8,105 bases of DNA, from NCBI GenBank assembly GCA_030604975.1, contig JAUVUV010000080.1:1-8105 (forward strand). Direction: 5' to 3'. The position numbers and the translations under genes are program-made. The notes beneath the pieces were generated by a model. It was not told the DNA's origin and did not search any database. It saw nothing but the letters and a program-made list of their open reading frames with translations. Source of the DNA: Candidatus Glassiibacteriota bacterium. Lineage in GTDB: Bacteria; Gemmatimonadota; Glassbacteria; GWA2-58-10. Shown in pieces: positions 6,078-8,105 of this stretch (the stretch's first letter is position 1; the number at the start of each line of letters is the position of its first letter).

Positions 6078-7574
6078 ATGCGAAAAATGCTGTTTGCCTT
6101 CTCCATAGCCCTTACATTTTCGATTAATCAAACCTGTAAGAGAGAAGAAGCGGTGATCGAGGAATTCGCTGAGATAGAGAAACCGCTGGAGTATATTGAA
6201 ATGACCGCCGCGGAGCTGGAGGACAAGATTCGAGGCGGCCTGCTGGCGCAGATTATCGGCAACCTGAACGGACTCCCGCACGAGTTCGAGTATTTCGCCG
6301 AGCCGGGAGCGGTGGAAGAATACACACCGGCTCTTCCGCAAGGGGCGAGAACCGATGACGATACGGACCTCGAGTGGGTCTATATCACCGAGATGCAGAA
6401 AAGCGGCGAGGTTTTCATTCCGCCCGAACGGATTTCCGAACTGTGGAAAACGCATATCAACCGCAGTATCTGGTGCGCCAATGCCTACGCACGCAAGATG
6501 ATGGACCTCGGAATCGACCCGCCGCTCACTGGAAAAATCGCTCTGAACCCGTGGTCTGTTTTCAACATCTCGGGCCAGTTTATCTGTGAATCTTTCGGGC
6601 TGATCGCCCCGGCCATGCCGCAGACAGCATCAATGATCGGCACGCATTTCACGCACGTGACAATCGACGGCGAACCGGCCCAGGCCACCCAGCTTTTCAC
6701 CACGATGATCGCCACAGCCTTTATCGAGAGCGACATCGATACAATCCTCGATGCTGGCCTTGAAGCAATAGACCCGGCAAGCACGCATTATGAGCTGGTA
6801 AACCAGGTGCGCACCTGGCACCGGGAAAACCCTGCTGACTGGCGCGCTACGCGGCTAAAGATCAAGGAGAAATACGCGCGTTTCGGAGACAGGGACGGCA
6901 AAGAAACCCGCGACGGAAACGGCTACGAGCTGAACAGCGCCTCCACAATCGCCTCTCTTCTTTACGGCGGCGGCGACCTGGCCCAAACCCTGAGGATCGC
7001 ATTCAACCTCGGCTGGGACGCAGACAACAACGCGGCCACCTCGGCCACGATCGTGGGCGTGATCAAGGGGCTGGCCTGGATCGAGTCGCAGGGCTGGGAT
7101 ATCAAGGACCTGTACCGCAACACCACGCGGGACCACATGCCCGAGGATGAAACTATCACCGGTTTCGGCCACAGGCTGGTGGAGGTGGCAAGAACGGTGA
7201 TTCTCACCAACCGCGGAGAAGAGATTACAGTGGGAGGAGAGACGGGTTACCGTATCAAGGTACAGAGACCGGCAAACGTGGAGCCTTATCCCGAGCCCCT
7301 GGATCGGCTGCCGGTACTTATCGAGCAACTGGCTCCTGAAATTGAAAGCGGCTTGAGCGGGTCAGAGCAGGACAAAGCACGGGCCGCCTATTTCGCAATC
7401 TGCCTTGGCCAGGCCGAACGGCTGCGCTCCGAACGCCCTGCAGAATGGAAACAGGCGCTGAAAGCGCTGAACGGCTATCCCGCTCTGGTGAAAATGATGT
7501 TCGATGCGCCAAAACACACGGGCGAGCAGATCAGCGTGCGGGCTTCAGCAGCAGGCCTGAAAAAGCCAGGCTAA
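6078..7574 (+). CDS. Exported ADP-ribosylglycohydrolase-family protein
   Basis: The protein has 498 residues. Its ATG lies 7 nt after GGAG (6067-6070). Residues 1-19 form a short signal sequence (hydrophobic 4-16), followed by Cys20-Lys. NQTC is not a standard lipobox, so lipoprotein anchoring is possible but unproven. The ADP-ribosylglycohydrolase (PF03747-type) fold spans about 47-375. It shows RGGLLAQIIGNLNGLPHE (52-69), the first metal motif TDDDTD (92-97), a THFTHVTIDGEPAQATQ helix region (189-205) and the second metal motif GWDADNNAAT (312-321). These acidic clusters hold two Mg ions in characterised members, which hydrolyse ADP-ribose bonds. The second motif has GWDADN where the classical form is GGDADT. 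Residues about 375-498 form an extra C-terminal region that I do not recognise. Export and the glycan-enzyme neighbours argue for a substrate other than cytoplasmic ADP-ribosyl proteins. It is probably co-transcribed with the FG-GAP gene. Confidence 0.85.
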   Translation: MRKMLFAFSIALTFSINQTCKREEAVIEEFAEIEKPLEYIEMTAAELEDKIRGGLLAQIIGNLNGLPHEFEYFAEPGAVEEYTPALPQGARTDDDTDLEWVYITEMQKSGEVFIPPERISELWKTHINRSIWCANAYARKMMDLGIDPPLTGKIALNPWSVFNISGQFICESFGLIAPAMPQTASMIGTHFTHVTIDGEPAQATQLFTTMIATAFIESDIDTILDAGLEAIDPASTHYELVNQVRTWHRENPADWRATRLKIKEKYARFGDRDGKETRDGNGYELNSASTIASLLYGGGDLAQTLRIAFNLGWDADNNAATSATIVGVIKGLAWIESQGWDIKDLYRNTTRDHMPEDETITGFGHRLVEVARTVILTNRGEEITVGGETGYRIKVQRPANVEPYPEPLDRLPVLIEQLAPEIESGLSGSEQDKARAAYFAICLGQAERLRSERPAEWKQALKALNGYPALVKMMFDAPKHTGEQISVRASAAGLKKPG

Positions 7575-7607
7575 GTGCTTGCAGGATAATCTTTCGACAG
7601 TATTAAC

Positions 7608-7636
7608 TTGTTTCGTCACAGTCTGTTTGCTATAAT
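7608..7636 (+). promoter_or_regulatory. Extended -10 promoter of the last gene
   Basis: A perfect TATAAT (7631-7636) is preceded by TGC (7628-7630), giving an extended -10. TTGTTT (7608-7613) lies 17 nt upstream as a modest -35. Transcription would start near 7643 and leave a leader of about 75 nt before ATG 7719. This is the best promoter match in the window. It shows that the last gene can be transcribed apart from the preceding unit, for which no terminator is visible in 7575-7607. Confidence 0.65.
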
Positions 7637-7657
7637 GTTATCATAGTCAAGAAAAAA

Positions 7658-7681
7658 GCATATCATTCCTTCCTGATAAGC
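7658..7681 (+). other. Small inverted repeat in the leader of the last gene
   Basis: TATCA (7661-7665) and TGATA (7674-7678) are complementary across an 8-nt pyrimidine loop. Outer GC pairs (7658-7659 with 7680-7681) are separated by one A-A mismatch. It lies just downstream of the predicted transcription start, where an operator or leader hairpin could act. The stem is weak, so chance is a real alternative. Confidence 0.2.
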
Positions 7682-7718
7682 ATTACGGCTTCTTCACATC
7701 CTTCCCAGGTGGCCGAAG

Positions 7719-8105
7719 ATGGGTAAGCCGGATTCATCTTTAGGCACATTCTTCAGAGAACTAAGACGGCGCAAGGTGTTCCAGGTCGCAGTGGTTTACA
7801 CTGTTGTGGGCTGGCTTATCATCCAGGTCGTCGAGACGATATTTCCTCGCTTGCACCTGCCCGATTGGTCAGTAACTCTTGTCATAGTGCTAGTCATAAT
7901 CGGCTTTCCGATTGCGTTGATAGTTGCCTGGGCTTTAGAGCTAACTCCCGAGGGCGTGAAACGCACCGAAGCCCTGGAAGGTAAAAAGGCCGAAAAACCT
8001 TCCGCAGCAAAACCTCAGCCCTCAATAGTCGTGCTGCCGTTTATAAATATGAGTGCCGACCCTGAGCAGGAATATTTTTGTGATGGTATGGCAGAAGAAA
8101 TAATA
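7719..8105 (+). CDS. N-terminus of a two-TM protein with a TolB-like/TPR-type domain (partial)
   Basis: The frame is open from ATG 7719 to the window end (129 residues, no stop). AGGTGG (7707-7712) lies 6 nt before the ATG. The protein opens with a cytoplasmic-looking basic segment, FFRELRRRKVFQVAVVY (11-27). Two membrane helices follow at about 20-40 and 51-72, then WALELTPEGVKR (71-82), a charged Pro/Ala/Lys linker (about 83-101) and SIVVLPFINMSADPEQEYF (102-120). The order 'ELRRRKVFRVAV.Y...WL', two helices, 'ELTPEG.KR' and 'VLPF.NMS.DPEQEYF.DG' is a familiar arrangement in large bacterial proteins that continue with a TolB-like domain and TPR repeats. Some relatives carry a cyclase, kinase or DNA-binding module. 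It is thus likely an inner-membrane signalling or regulatory protein. It has its own promoter, so a link to the glycan genes is not established. Confidence 0.8.
   Translation, partial: MGKPDSSLGTFFRELRRRKVFQVAVVYTVVGWLIIQVVETIFPRLHLPDWSVTLVIVLVIIGFPIALIVAWALELTPEGVKRTEALEGKKAEKPSAAKPQPSIVVLPFINMSADPEQEYFCDGMAEEII

Noticed and set aside
7555..7573. Possible terminator stem GCCTG / CAGGC at the end of the ADP-ribosylglycohydrolase-like gene
   Set aside because: The stem has only 5 pairs, lies within the final codons and is not followed by a T-run.
1..8105. CRISPR arrays, tRNA or rRNA genes, transposases or attachment sites
   Set aside because: No regularly spaced repeats, no cloverleaf or rRNA-like stretches, and no transposase or integrase reading frame were seen.

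Overview
The window is compatible with an uncultured, Gram-negative-type polysaccharide-degrading bacterium. No rRNA or marker gene is present, so placement rests only on gene content: secreted heparinase-like and DUF2264 proteins, FG-GAP propellers, and a two-TM protein with a 'VLPF.NMS..PEQEYF.DG' domain. This mix is frequent in Planctomycetes/FCB-type and metagenome-derived genomes. Base composition is moderately GC-rich in genes and AT-rich in the central intergenic region.

Layout, left to right. Positions 3-62 look like the last 19 codons of a + strand gene that enters from outside the window. A two-gene minus-strand unit follows. It is transcribed from about 4585 leftwards: a secreted DUF2264 protein (4491 to 2434), a 76-bp gap, then a secreted heparinase II/III-like protein (2357 to 165). 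A 291-bp AT-rich divergent region (4492-4782) separates this from a two-gene plus-strand unit. That unit holds a secreted seven-motif FG-GAP/VCBS beta-propeller (4783-6027) and an exported ADP-ribosylglycohydrolase-fold protein (6078-7574). A new transcription unit with a clear extended -10 promoter then begins and encodes the N-terminal part of a two-TM regulatory/TPR-type protein (7719 to the window end).

My reading is that the four central genes form a small divergent glycan-processing locus whose products all carry export signals. The heparinase-like protein would be the polysaccharide lyase. The DUF2264 protein has an alpha/alpha-toroid related to glycosidases acting on uronic acids, and would trim the products. 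The calcium-loaded propeller would bind glycan or act as a scaffold. The ADP-ribosylglycohydrolase-like protein would act on an unknown exported N- or O-glycosidic substrate. There is no SusC/SusD pair, sulfatase or transporter in view, so the substrate cannot be named. The most interesting points are the altered metal-site motif in the heparinase-like protein and the export signal on an enzyme fold best known inside cells.
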